From JAAOZP01 sp038848185 (lineage in GTDB: Archaea; Thermoproteota; EX4484-205; JAAOZP01), in NCBI GenBank assembly GCA_038848185.1, contig JAWCNV010000003.1:62001-126000 (forward strand): DNA of 64,000 bases, given 5' to 3'. The number at the start of each line of letters is the position of its first letter. The stretch's first letter is position 1. The position numbers were made by a program, and so were the translations under genes. Below the pieces are notes generated by a model, which was not told the DNA's origin, did no database searches, and saw only the letters and a program-made list of their open reading frames with translations. Shown here piece by piece: positions 19,215 to 27,228 of the stretch.

Positions 19215-20327
19215 ATGTTCTTCAAAGAAGACTGGGACGAGGCTAAGCAGAGGCTTGCAGCATGGTGGGAGGATGAAGCACCTGATAGACCAGTAATACA
19301 GGTTTTCGCACCCCGCAGTAACCCTAAGTACGCTTCGGAGGAAGACCTCGGGTTCAACTATGATGAGTGGGGCTTCGCCAGAAACCCTAGGAACCCTGAT
19401 GCAGCTGTAAGAGGCTTCCGCAGACAGTGTGCTGAAACATATTTCGGGGGAGAAGCCTATCCAAACCTCTGGATAAATCTGGGGGCAGGTGTCCTCGGGG
19501 CCTACCTGGGTGCTGAGCCAAGGTTTGAGAGTGAAACAGTATGGTTTGGGGCACAGCGGAACGAGGAGTTCGGCAAGAGCTGGGAAGAACTGCGGAAAGT
19601 TGAGTTTAATGCTGACAACGAGTGGTGGAGAATAACGAAGAAGATAACCGAAGCCGCATCAGAAGCCTTCTCCAAGTACGGCGTTGTCGGAATAACCGAC
19701 CTAGGAGGAATACTGGATGTAGCTGCCTCTTTAAGGGGCCCTAAAAAGCTTCTGATAGACTTGTTTAGAAACCCGGAGGATGTTAAAGCCCTGTCTTCCA
19801 AGATTATCGAGTGGTGGCACTTCTGCTACGACGAGTTGAACAAGATAATGCGGAGAAGCATGGAGGGCACGTCAGCATGGATGAACATATGGTGTCCTGA
19901 ACGATGGTACCCGATTCAATGCGACTTCGCATACATGCTCTCCCCCAAGCTGTTCAATGAGTTTGTTCTTCCACACGTCGAGGAGCAGTGTGAAAGATTG
20001 GATAGGGTGATATACCATCTTGATGGCCCGGGGCAGATACCGCACTTGAACTCTCTGCTTAAGGTTGAGAAGCTGGACGGCATACAGTGGGTGCCTGGTG
20101 CAGGAGAAGAACTGAAGGGGGATGACTGCGGCTCACCGAAATGGATACCGCTATACAGGAAGATTCTTGAAGCGGGGAAACTGCTGGTGTTAAATGTACC
20201 TAGGGACAAGGTTATGCCACTGTTGAAAACACTGCCCTCTAAAAAAATTCTGATTCAGACTTTCTGCGTCAGCGAGACAGATGCGGAAAAACTGATGTTG
20301 GAAGTCAACAACCTGTTTCAATCCTGA
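19215..20327 (+). CDS. UroD-fold methyltransferase-like protein
   Basis: A 370-residue member of the uroporphyrinogen-decarboxylase superfamily, which includes cobamide-dependent methyltransferases such as MtaA and MtbA. Seen: WWEDEAPDRPVIQVFAPR at the N-terminus, ITDLGGILDVAASLRGP, FNEFVLPHVEEQCERLDRVIYHLDGPGQ and a C-terminal beta-barrel end (KILIQTFCVSETDAE). In MtaA the zinc site is HxC...C; here the equivalent is HLDGPG (Cys replaced by Asp), so zinc-thiol chemistry with coenzyme M is doubtful. Context, 120 bp from the divergent corrinoid activator, suggests it accepts or donates corrinoid-bound methyl groups, perhaps with tetrahydropterin. The precise reaction is unknown. Confidence 0.72.
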   Translation: MFFKEDWDEAKQRLAAWWEDEAPDRPVIQVFAPRSNPKYASEEDLGFNYDEWGFARNPRNPDAAVRGFRRQCAETYFGGEAYPNLWINLGAGVLGAYLGAEPRFESETVWFGAQRNEEFGKSWEELRKVEFNADNEWWRITKKITEAASEAFSKYGVVGITDLGGILDVAASLRGPKKLLIDLFRNPEDVKALSSKIIEWWHFCYDELNKIMRRSMEGTSAWMNIWCPERWYPIQCDFAYMLSPKLFNEFVLPHVEEQCERLDRVIYHLDGPGQIPHLNSLLKVEKLDGIQWVPGAGEELKGDDCGSPKWIPLYRKILEAGKLLVLNVPRDKVMPLLKTLPSKKILIQTFCVSETDAEKLMLEVNNLFQS

Positions 20328-20369
20328 GTTTTTTCACGACCATGCGGAGGGATTAAAGCCTTACCTTTT

Positions 20370-20496
20370 TAGTCTTCAAGCTCCTCCACCAGTTTTCTGC
20401 ACAGGGTGAAAGCCTTCTCAGCCCTCTCGCCTCATCGCTCTCAAACTTCAGGAAAAGCCTTGAATACACCTCTCCCAGCCAGGCAGGCATCCACAT
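20370..20496 (-). pseudogene. Short gene relic with internal deletion
   Basis: An ATG at 20496 starts MWMPAWLGEVYSRLFLKFES. About 40 codons on, a second frame gives AEKAFTLCRKLVEELED and a stop at 20370-20372. A start-like and an end-like segment in different frames suggest a gene that lost its middle. The parent family is not recognised with confidence. The rest of 20328-20617 holds nothing I can identify. Confidence 0.35.
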
Positions 20497-20617
20497 CTGC
20501 TTAACTATTAGTTAAGATTAACAGATTATTAAGCCTTACCTGGTGGCTGGGCTTAAACACATTAACCGTAAAGTTTAGCCAAGTTCACCAGTATTACATA
20601 ATGCCGCGTATTCTCCT

Positions 20618-21814
20618 CTAATCCTCTTGGTTAAGCCAAGCATGCACCTGCCATTTCTCTGAGCCATGTAAAGGCTTTCCAATAATGTCTAAGACACCTC
20701 TAGCCCTTAATTCTGCTAAAACTGCGTCGTGCGTACCAGTACCTTCATCAATGATGTGTCTAGTAAAGAAGGCGTCTCCCCTGTTCTCGTAGATAAAGAG
20801 CCTAGGCAAACGGTTAACATACGTATCAGTCTCCGGATCCGCCATCCCTATTTCTCCAACGAATAAATCTAGCCTACCATTACCGCAGATATCGCCAAGC
20901 TGCAGTGAATGAGCATCCATCAACCCTTCCTCCAGCACGTGTTCCTCCCAAGGGACGGTTGGATCACTACTCTGCTTAAACCAAGCCAGCCTCCCGCCCT
21001 CAACACGACCATAGATGCATGGGTCTCCCTCGGACAACACGATCTCCTGCTTCCCGTCACTATCGATATCTCCAACAGCCACTTTTGTCGTAATATAGCC
21101 TTTGGCAAACTTATAGCTCAGCCATTTCCCATCCGAATACTTGTACCAATGCGTACCGCAGACTATCTCATTTAAACCGTCACCGTCTACATCACCTATA
21201 GCCAAGCCCTCTTCCGGCTGATGACCATTCGGAAGCCACTTGTTCTTCGGGTTGTACTCCCATCTGCCTGCAGCTACTTGCTCCAATCCTGGCCAAGGGC
21301 TAATCGCAGGGTCTTTAGGCAGAGGTAAACGGTAGATGCTTGTACCATCATCGCCATGCTGGTTTGTGAAAACGAGCGAGACCGTGCCGTCTCCAGTCAC
21401 GTCGCCGACTACAGTGTCGTGGAACTGAGTGTGCCCGGTTTTTGCGACAAGCCTTTTCACCCATTTTGCCCCAGGTCGACCCGGGTTCTCCCACCACCAG
21501 ACCTCGTCAGACCTCCAGTCCCCGCCGCAAACCAAATCAGGCAGACCGTCACCGTTCAAGTCGTAAATGCTGCCGCCGCATTCAAGCATCTCAACCTCAT
21601 CTATAAAGTGTTGTGTCCAAGACCCATCCACACCCGGGTTCTCCAGCCATACCATCCTGCCCTTTCGCCCGCCGATTACAATGTCTAAGAAACCGTCTCC
21701 ATTAATGTCGCCGACTGCAGAAAAAGTATTAAACTCCGCCGGAGAGTTGTCCACTACAGCAATAACCCGTTTCTGAAATTTTAACCCACCCATAGGTTGA
21801 CGCCTTCCTCCCAA
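20618..21814 (-). CDS. FG-GAP/VCBS repeat beta-propeller protein
   Basis: A 398-residue protein built of FG-GAP/VCBS-like repeats with calcium-binding loops of the DxNGDG type: DINGDGFLDIVIGG, DLNGDGLPDLVCGG, DVTGDG, DVDGDGLNEIVCG, DIDSDGKQEIV and DICGNGRLDLFVG. Each is followed by a WWENPG- or WLENPG-like strand. Six or seven repeats would close one propeller. No signal peptide or membrane helix is seen, which is unusual because most such proteins are exported. Related proteins are common in bacteria of soil and sediment, so transfer is plausible. The start may be ATG 21814 or the Met at codon 8. Ligand unknown. Confidence 0.8.
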   Translation of the reverse strand: MGGRRQPMGGLKFQKRVIAVVDNSPAEFNTFSAVGDINGDGFLDIVIGGRKGRMVWLENPGVDGSWTQHFIDEVEMLECGGSIYDLNGDGLPDLVCGGDWRSDEVWWWENPGRPGAKWVKRLVAKTGHTQFHDTVVGDVTGDGTVSLVFTNQHGDDGTSIYRLPLPKDPAISPWPGLEQVAAGRWEYNPKNKWLPNGHQPEEGLAIGDVDGDGLNEIVCGTHWYKYSDGKWLSYKFAKGYITTKVAVGDIDSDGKQEIVLSEGDPCIYGRVEGGRLAWFKQSSDPTVPWEEHVLEEGLMDAHSLQLGDICGNGRLDLFVGEIGMADPETDTYVNRLPRLFIYENRGDAFFTRHIIDEGTGTHDAVLAELRARGVLDIIGKPLHGSEKWQVHAWLNQED

Positions 21815-22200
21815 GCCTGCTTACAGGTGTGCAGCATGCAATATTTATTTCTGCTATTTGCAAGAGCTGAAACTTTTCACAGAGCTCTGAGGGAAAGGAG
21901 TCACCTTATCCTGATAGCTGAGGCACAGGCTCAGATGATCGGTGTTCTCCACCTTCTTTTCTACCTAGACGCGGTGCATGGAGGTTAAACTCCCACATAC
22001 TTCTGCTCTACGTTAAGGAGGATTACCAAGGGAAAGGAATCGGCAAACCCTCTTGGATGAGGCTGTGAAGCATGCTGTAGAGAGAGGAGTTGTCGAAATG
22101 CATGTCGACACCGTTTTCAAGGATGCTGAGAAATTCTACAGGGAATACGGTTTTAAAGATAACGGGGTAATGCTTGAACTTTCCTTAACACATGGGAACC
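21797..22200 (+). pseudogene. Decayed GNAT acetyltransferase
   Basis: Fragments of one GNAT domain occur in three frames. The first is LILIAEAQAQMIGVLHLLFYL ending at a stop near 21988. The second is SHILLLYVKEDYQGKGIG, which contains the acetyl-CoA loop. After a shift near 22042 comes LLDEAVKHAVERGVVEMHV, then the last helix EKFYREYGFKDNGVMLEL. Two frame changes and a stop break the gene. Bounds are approximate; the right end abuts the oxidoreductase gene on the other strand. Confidence 0.7.
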
Positions 22201-22213
22201 CCGCCGAGCTAAG

Positions 22214-24088
22214 CTACGTTATCAGATTAGCTTCTCTAATCTTCTCCTCCACGTCAGTCAATCCGAGTCTCCTCAAGGTTTTCGGCTTCGGCACACCGTT
22301 CTCATCCCAGCCGACAGCCTTAAAGTATTCAAGCCTCTCCTTCTCAAACCTTTTCCTCTTCAGCATCTTCCCCTTGAATGGCCCGGAAGGCAGCGGCTCC
22401 CAGAACCGTGGCGGATTATCGTCGTCAAGCCTAGGCCTCCACCTAGCGTCCGGCCCCCCGAGGAGCAGCATAGCCCTCTGCAGCTGAAGTATCCTCAGCG
22501 CCTTCTCCCCATACCATTCCCTAGTTGTCATTCTCCACCCTGTCACCGCCCCGTAGAAATCGAGAATCTCCCTGTCCGAGGGGCCGAACGCGGCAAAAAG
22601 ACAGTAGACACCGCAGTCAGGCATCATCGAGGAGAGCTCGCCATGGTCATGGCCACGTATGGGAGAGGCTGGTGAAGTATGGTCTCCAGCTTGAACTGAA
22701 CACGCGTACCCAATGCTGTGCGAAATATAGTCTTTCCCGCTTCTGACGCCGTGTGCCCCTATGGCAACACCCTTCTCCTGAACAGCGTATTTAAGTAGGT
22801 TAACGCCTTTAATCTCCCCGAGTTTCAAGGCTGCTCGATAAACCCCCTCAGCCAAAATGTTGCCGATACCCTGTCTGAAAGCAATCTTCTCGGCGAGGGC
22901 TGCAAAGCCTTCAGGGTCACCCCATTTAAGCTCTATTCCATCCAGATCATTTTTCATCAGTATCTTCCTCTGACAGAGTTCCGCTGTAAACCCTAGTGTC
23001 GAACCGCCTTGGATCGCACATAGGCCAAGCTCGTTGATGACGTAAGAGAGATAGATGTTCTGCTCCGGTTTAAATATCCCAAGGTTTGTCCCGAGAAAGG
23101 CTTCAAGCTCGTAATCCGGGTTGTCGCACACAGCCTCCTTATACCTGCCGGTTTTCAACACCGCAAGCTTCAGACACGTCATCCCGCAGCCGAAGTCACC
23201 CCAGTTCTTCTTAGCCCAGTGTTTGTCGAACTCCTCCCGCCTGTAGCTTTTCCTGTTATGCCACTCCGCCTGCCAGTTTCTAACAGGCTCAGAGCTTGTT
23301 TCAGCCCCAAAGGAGTATCCTCCCCCACCAGTCCCCCAGCGTCTGAACCATGTTGTCCTGAAACAATCCTCTGCAAAGCCTTGAGCCAGGCGAAGAACCC
23401 TCTCATTATCATGTACGTCCGGCAACGGGCCGAAGCCCTTGGCAACTATCGCCTTCAGGTTCTTAGAGCCCATCACACCACCGTACCCACCGTAGCCTGC
23501 TGCATGCGAATACTTTGAGAGGACCGCCGCAACCCTAGTCCTGTTCTCCCCTGCTGGACCAATATACAGGATTGAAGGCTCCTTCGCCTCCCCGTAACTC
23601 GGCCGAATACCCCGAATGTCCTCCCTTGACCTCTTAACTAGGAACCTCAGTGTTTCCCTCGCCTTCTTACCCCAGATGGGTGAAGCATCCTTGATTTCAA
23701 CATGGTTGTCGCACACGAATATGTAGCACGGCTTCTCCGCCCTCCCGGTTACTATCAAGCCGTCGTAGCCTGCACACTTCAAGTCTACCCCAAACTCGCC
23801 TGCAACAGTTGAGCCTATCAAACCATTGCTTTGAGGCGATTTCCCAGAGACGCAGACCTTTGTCCCAGGGAAGAACCCTGTCAACGGGCCTGTAAGCACA
23901 AGCAGAATGTTCTCTGGGCCAAGCGGGTCCACCGTCTCCCATTTTGAGCCAAGCCTGTCCCACATTATCTTCGCCGCTAATCCTCTTCCACCAATGTAAT
24001 TCCTTAAAACCTCGTCTGGAAAAACAGTTTCCCTGATACTCCCGCTGGAGAGATCCACCTCAAGGAATTTACCTGCGTAACCCCTCAC
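22214..24088 (-). CDS. Aldehyde:ferredoxin oxidoreductase family protein
   Basis: Tungstopterin enzyme family that oxidises aldehydes to acids with ferredoxin. 624 residues, near the usual 600-640. The N-terminal domain shows GKFLEVDLSSGSIRE, NYIGGRGLAAKIMWD, GPLTGFFPGTKVCVSGKSP and HAAGYGGYGGVMGSKNLKAIVAKG (pterin-binding). In characterised AORs a CxxCxxxC cluster motif follows; here there is Cys301 and Cys305 (GCGMTC) with no third Cys nearby, plus DCGVYC later. The cluster site therefore differs from the classical one, so this is a divergent subfamily. The gene starts with GTG 24088 and overlaps the upstream ferredoxin gene by 4 bp, so the two are co-translated. Confidence 0.85.
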   Translation of the reverse strand: MRGYAGKFLEVDLSSGSIRETVFPDEVLRNYIGGRGLAAKIMWDRLGSKWETVDPLGPENILLVLTGPLTGFFPGTKVCVSGKSPQSNGLIGSTVAGEFGVDLKCAGYDGLIVTGRAEKPCYIFVCDNHVEIKDASPIWGKKARETLRFLVKRSREDIRGIRPSYGEAKEPSILYIGPAGENRTRVAAVLSKYSHAAGYGGYGGVMGSKNLKAIVAKGFGPLPDVHDNERVLRLAQGFAEDCFRTTWFRRWGTGGGGYSFGAETSSEPVRNWQAEWHNRKSYRREEFDKHWAKKNWGDFGCGMTCLKLAVLKTGRYKEAVCDNPDYELEAFLGTNLGIFKPEQNIYLSYVINELGLCAIQGGSTLGFTAELCQRKILMKNDLDGIELKWGDPEGFAALAEKIAFRQGIGNILAEGVYRAALKLGEIKGVNLLKYAVQEKGVAIGAHGVRSGKDYISHSIGYACSVQAGDHTSPASPIRGHDHGELSSMMPDCGVYCLFAAFGPSDREILDFYGAVTGWRMTTREWYGEKALRILQLQRAMLLLGGPDARWRPRLDDDNPPRFWEPLPSGPFKGKMLKRKRFEKERLEYFKAVGWDENGVPKPKTLRRLGLTDVEEKIREANLIT

Positions 24089-24630
24089 CAGTCTAAAACC
24101 TCCTTCGCAACCCCCTCCCCAAGAACCCTTACAGCAACCTCGCGCGTAAGCTCCTCAGGAGTCTTGGCTAAAGCCCTGCGTGAGGCCGCGTGTCCCGAGG
24201 ATGCAGATATGAGAGCGCCCCATTTTCCTTCCAAGCATGCTTTAACGCACCTCGGCTCCCCGTCGCACAAGTTGCAGATCACAATAATGTTTCTCTCAGG
24301 ATGCATATGGGGAACTTTTCCTGGACAAGCCTTCACGCATAGGCCGCACCCAGTGCATTTCGAATAATCCACGTTAACCGCCCCAGTCCGGCTGTTTACA
24401 GAGAGGGCTCCAGCCGGGCAGGCTTCAACACACGGATAGTCCTCACACTGGAAGCAGAGATGCGGGATCTCAACCCCTGGAACAAGCATGAAAACCCTTA
24501 TCCTAGAGGCCTCAGGCCAAACCCTACCCTCATGGTGGAGGGAACAGGCGATTTCACACCTCCTGCACCCGCTGCAGTTCTCATAGTTCCGCACTATCCA
24601 AATCCCGTCTCCCCCAGACAATGGTTTCAA
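24085..24630 (-). CDS. Polyferredoxin subunit of AOR-type enzyme
   Basis: A 181-residue electron-transfer subunit with motifs for four [4Fe-4S] clusters of the HycB/DmsB type: CSGCRRCEIAC (19-29), CFQCEDYPCVEAC, CTGCGLCVKAC and CNLCDGEPRCVKAC. Such subunits take electrons from the catalytic subunit in two-subunit AOR systems. Translational coupling with the AOR gene supports this pairing. The TTG at 24630 precedes eight non-conserved residues; the core begins at IWIVRNYENC. Confidence 0.9.
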   Translation of the reverse strand: MKPLSGGDGIWIVRNYENCSGCRRCEIACSLHHEGRVWPEASRIRVFMLVPGVEIPHLCFQCEDYPCVEACPAGALSVNSRTGAVNVDYSKCTGCGLCVKACPGKVPHMHPERNIIVICNLCDGEPRCVKACLEGKWGALISASSGHAASRRALAKTPEELTREVAVRVLGEGVAKEVLDW

Positions 24631-24741
24631 CAGACACCTCCCCTGAAAAAAAGGTTTTCGGCGCAGCCTTCTAAAACAAATCTCACACTCTATTGGGAAG
24701 CCGGAGCAAGCACGAACGCATAGAGTATAGTTGAGCCACTT

Positions 24742-25017
24742 TTAACTGCGCGTCATCACAAGAACTTTTCTCGCCAACTCCTTTATCTCATTAGTTTTCG
24801 CTATCTTCTCAGCCTTCTCGAGAAGAATTATGGCTGGACGCTCATCTCTGCAGCCGGTTCCAGCCCCTACACCGATTAGAAAACGCGCAACATCATCATG
24901 CATACCTGTCTCCTCAGCGATCGCCTCAGCTCTGCTCACAGCATCCTCAACCTGGTTGCTTCGAACCAGTTCAAGTATTTTCTCCTGCCACTCCTCCATT
25001 ATGCTACTTGGTTTCAA
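24742..25017 (-). CDS. Small helical protein of unknown function
   Basis: 91 residues, highly charged and helical (EEWQEKILELVRSNQVEDAVSRAEAIAEE, then LLEKAEKIAKTNEIKELARKVL), resembling a pair of TPR-like helices. Two cysteine-free halves are joined by a GVGAGTGC turn. Start ATG 25017 or the Met seven codons on. Composition supports a real gene; no family is recognised. Confidence 0.55.
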   Translation of the reverse strand: MKPSSIMEEWQEKILELVRSNQVEDAVSRAEAIAEETGMHDDVARFLIGVGAGTGCRDERPAIILLEKAEKIAKTNEIKELARKVLVMTRS

Positions 25018-25063
25018 AACAAGCCCTTTTTATACCTTTCTTCGCTATGCATGATACGTACAC

Positions 25064-25328
25064 TAAACCATAGAGAGTAAAGGAATGCGAAGCCTCTTCT
25101 TCCATAAAACCTCGAACTCGTTCATGCCAAAGACTCATCTGTGATATCCGGGGAATGAAGAGCAATATCGTACAGTTCTTTCCCAGCCTCTGACTTTTTC
25201 CCCGTTTATAACAGACGGTAAGAAAGTATTCGCCCATTTCCCTTAACCATCAGCCATCTGCCTAACCTCGTCCAGACTCTTAAGCTCCCCTTTAATATAG
25301 ATTTCCAGCTTATGTTTTTGAAAAATGC
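25064..25328 (-). pseudogene. Decayed duplicate of the nuclease pair at 28.2-29.6 kb
   Basis: Reading leftwards, the segment from about 25325 to 25245 encodes KLEIYIKGELKSLDEVRQMA plus a stop. This is the end of the nuclease encoded at 28779-29555 (LEIYIKGELKGLDEVKQM). A start follows at 25237 (MGEYFLTVCYK, compare MGNYMFTVCHK of the 201-aa neighbour). After a frame change comes KELYDIALHSPDITDESL, and in a third frame GMNEFEVLWKKRLR (compare GMDAFEVLWQKGLR) up to a stop near 25064. So the junction of the same two genes is preserved but frameshifted and truncated. Confidence 0.75.
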
Positions 25329-25341
25329 GTCTTACGAAAAC

Positions 25342-25349
25342 TATTTAAG
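25342..25349 (+). promoter_or_regulatory. TATA box and repeat of AbrB/PIN operon
   Basis: TATTTAAG lies 30 bp before ATG 25379, predicting a near-leaderless mRNA. Just after it, GTAAGAAA and GTAAGAA form a tandem repeat (25349-25363) over the expected transcription start. This is a plausible operator for the AbrB-like antitoxin. Confidence 0.45.
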
Positions 25350-25378
25350 TAAGAAAGTAAGAATTTATTTTGGTAACC

Positions 25379-25660
25379 ATGGCTAAGGATAAGGCGGATA
25401 TTACTGTGGTGAGCAGTAAGGGTCAAGTCGTTGTACCTCAAGAGATAAGGAAGAAACTTGGCATAACACCCAAGACTAAGCTGCTCGTCTATGGTTACAG
25501 GGATGTTGTAATATTGAAGAAGATTGAAGTGCCGGATATTGAGAAGAAGCTACGGGAAATGTACAGGAGGATAGACAGGAAGATAGCGAGATACGGCGAG
25601 CTGACGCATGGGGAGATAGAGAAGGAGATTCAGAAATACAGGAAGGCAAAGCATTCTTAG
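25379..25660 (+). CDS. AbrB/SpoVT-type antitoxin
   Basis: Residues 8-45 form a swapped-hairpin AbrB DNA-binding domain (ITVVSSKGQVVVPQEIRKKLGI, then KLLVYGYRDVVILKKI). A charged helical tail follows that would wrap the toxin. I chose ATG 25379; a TTG three codons earlier is also open. The toxin gene starts at or within ten bases of the stop. It should repress its own promoter and neutralise the PIN protein. Confidence 0.88.
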   Translation: MAKDKADITVVSSKGQVVVPQEIRKKLGITPKTKLLVYGYRDVVILKKIEVPDIEKKLREMYRRIDRKIARYGELTHGEIEKEIQKYRKAKHS

Positions 25661-25668
25661 TGTTTTTA

Positions 25669-26085
25669 ATGCTCAAGATAGTTTTCGACGTAAACGTGCT
25701 TGTGTCGAGCCTTATTACAAGAGGCAAGCCTAGGGTACTTTGGCTCAAGGCAAGGAAGAAGCAATTCACCCTTATATTTTCAAACGAGATTGTTTCAGAA
25801 TTCGTTAAAGTTATGAGTCATAAAAAATTCTCCAGATACGTTGAAGAGGAGGACATAAGAGTTTTCCTACGAGCTCTGTATGAAACAGCATTATCCGTGA
25901 AAATCAAGTCGAAGTTTAGAGTTGTAAAGGATGATCCCGATGACGACACTATACTGAGAACAGCATACGATTCTAGAGCAGACTACATAGTTTCTGGAGA
26001 CAAGCACCTGCTTTCGTTAGGAAAATTCAAGGATATAAAAATAGTAACAGTTGACGAAATGCTGAAAATATTGAGAAGAAAATAG
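25669..26085 (+). CDS. PIN-domain toxin
   Basis: PIN-fold ribonuclease of the COG1569-like toxin family. Acidic metal ligands are seen in FDVNVLVSSLI (first Asp), NEIVSEF (Glu), DDPDDDTIL (Asp pair) and ADYIVSGDKHLL (Asp). About 138 residues, normal for the family. ATG 25669 is chosen; GTG 25660, overlapping the antitoxin stop as TAGTG, is an alternative. Expected to cleave RNA when free of its AbrB-type partner. Confidence 0.88.
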   Translation: MLKIVFDVNVLVSSLITRGKPRVLWLKARKKQFTLIFSNEIVSEFVKVMSHKKFSRYVEEEDIRVFLRALYETALSVKIKSKFRVVKDDPDDDTILRTAYDSRADYIVSGDKHLLSLGKFKDIKIVTVDEMLKILRRK

Positions 26086-26365
26086 GCTTCTTTAGGAGAA
26101 CTATGGAGCCAGTTAAAACATAAGATTGACTTCCCTCAAGAGATAATCACAGCCATTGAAAGTACGAATAAAACGAGAATTGCCGCTGTCCATAGAAGCA
26201 CTTTCCCAGTACCAGATGGAGAAGCAATAAACGCCCTTTTTAGCACCGCTAATCTAATTTTGTGGTATTGTTCATTATTTTTGTTTTCCAATACCTAAAC
26301 AGTGTAAAGGAAAAACACCATCAACAAGGAGCAAATAATAAAAATATTGTAAGAATAAAGATAAC
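26086..26365. other. Gene-poor stretch with coding-like text after PIN gene
   Basis: After the PIN stop the same frame stays open for about 67 codons (for example KIDFPQEIITAIESTNKTRIAAV) to a stop near 26300, but it has no start codon. It may be a gene relic or chance. No RNA gene or repeat is seen here apart from the start of the following element. Confidence 0.3.
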
Positions 26366-26553
26366 TTACTCTTCATCAGGATCAGGCAGGTCCCAGTCTG
26401 GATCTACTTTCACTTTGCCCAATGCTTTCTCAAGCATATCCTCTGCTCTATTGAAGCCACAAGCTTGCGAGTAAACACCGCGACATCAGGATTAATAGAA
26501 ACAGGATCCAGCTCTAACCAAGAATTCTGTAAACTCAGGATATAGCGATAGAG
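26366..26553 (-). pseudogene. ppsA 3'-end relic, copy A
   Basis: Read leftwards it encodes the C-terminus of phosphoenolpyruvate synthase. LYPEFTEFLVRAGS and SINPDVAVFTRKLVASIEQR are joined by frame changes. A missing T then shifts the next block, KALGKVKVDPDWDLPDPDEE, which ends at the stop 26366-26368. No upstream part of the gene is present. It aligns at DNA level with copies B and C, and it lies directly after the RelE gene on the same strand. Confidence 0.8.
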
Positions 26554-26568
26554 TTAAAAATGTTGAAA

Positions 26569-26832
26569 TCAGTATGCTCTTTCTCTTGAAAGTATGTCGT
26601 GGACGATTACTACTTTTGTTTTCGAATCGTATTCATAGACTATTCTCCAACGACCTATTCTTATCCTATAGGCGTTTTTATAGCCCTTGAGTTTGTTAAC
26701 GTCGAAGCTTCTGAATGGAACTGGTGTTTGAACCAGAGCGTCTAAAGCCTCTGAGACACGTTGTTTAATCTTCGGAGGAAGCTTTTCAAAGCTTTTGAGT
26801 GCCTGACGCGTTAATACGACTTTAAAGGCCAA
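26569..26832 (-). CDS. RelE/ParE-family toxin (pair 1)
   Basis: An 87-residue toxin of the RelE/ParE fold: LTRQALKSFEKLPPKIKQRV, the basic strand KLKGYKNAYRIRIGRWRIVYEYD and C-terminal VVIVHDILSRERAY. The Arg/Tyr/His residues expected for ribosome-dependent mRNA cleavage are present. It starts one base after the stop of its antitoxin gene. About half of its residues match the second RelE at 27728-27991, so the two are paralogues. Confidence 0.88.
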   Translation of the reverse strand: MAFKVVLTRQALKSFEKLPPKIKQRVSEALDALVQTPVPFRSFDVNKLKGYKNAYRIRIGRWRIVYEYDSKTKVVIVHDILSRERAY

Positions 26833-26833
26833 G

Positions 26834-27025
26834 TTAAATCTTTTTCCTAGCCTTACTCCATTCGACGCACCGTTTCTCTCGAAACTCTCTTCTTCCTTTT
26901 TCTATAGCCGTTATTTCATCCTCCTCCGGCTCAGCTTCAGGAATAAGCATTTTCTCTAAACGGTTCAAGTCTCTTCTAAGCAGCTTGATCTCACGGTAAA
27001 CCTGCTCCAAAGTTGTCCTCTCCAT
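26834..27025 (-). CDS. RelB-like antitoxin (pair 1)
   Basis: 63 residues. The N-terminal helix LEQVYREIKLLRRDLNRLEKMLIPEAEP matches antitoxin 2 (IKEELREIRLLYKELVERLIPVEEP) in layout. The acidic then basic tail probably binds the toxin. ATG 27025. Named by position before the RelE gene; no DNA-binding fold is evident. Confidence 0.75.
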   Translation of the reverse strand: MERTTLEQVYREIKLLRRDLNRLEKMLIPEAEPEEDEITAIEKGRREFREKRCVEWSKARKKI

Positions 27026-27228
27026 TTATTTCTCCACATATTATTTTCTCCAGAGACTTAAAAACATAACTCTTAAGCTGGAAAACAAGTTAACTAAAGC
27101 TGCAATAACTCCCACTTCCAAAATAGACTTAAAAAACAAGGAATAGAATCAAAGCCTTCGTACAATAGGCTACTTATGTAAGTTGAAAGAAAGTTAAGCA
27201 GAATAGAACATTAAGGTTAAAAAAGACT
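27026..27228. other. Intergenic stretch between RelBE pair 1 and ppsA relic B
   Basis: A/T-rich, no open frame or RNA gene recognised. It should contain the promoter of RelBE pair 1. Together with the relic that follows it makes a 517-bp stretch without an intact gene. Confidence 0.4.

Noticed and set aside
25658..26300. UAG read-through (pyrrolysine-like) at the PIN or other stops because of the methyltransferase genes
   Set aside because: MtaB, unlike methylamine methyltransferases, needs no pyrrolysine; the PIN domain is complete at its stop, and no in-frame UAG interrupts a catalytic domain of the methyltransferase genes.
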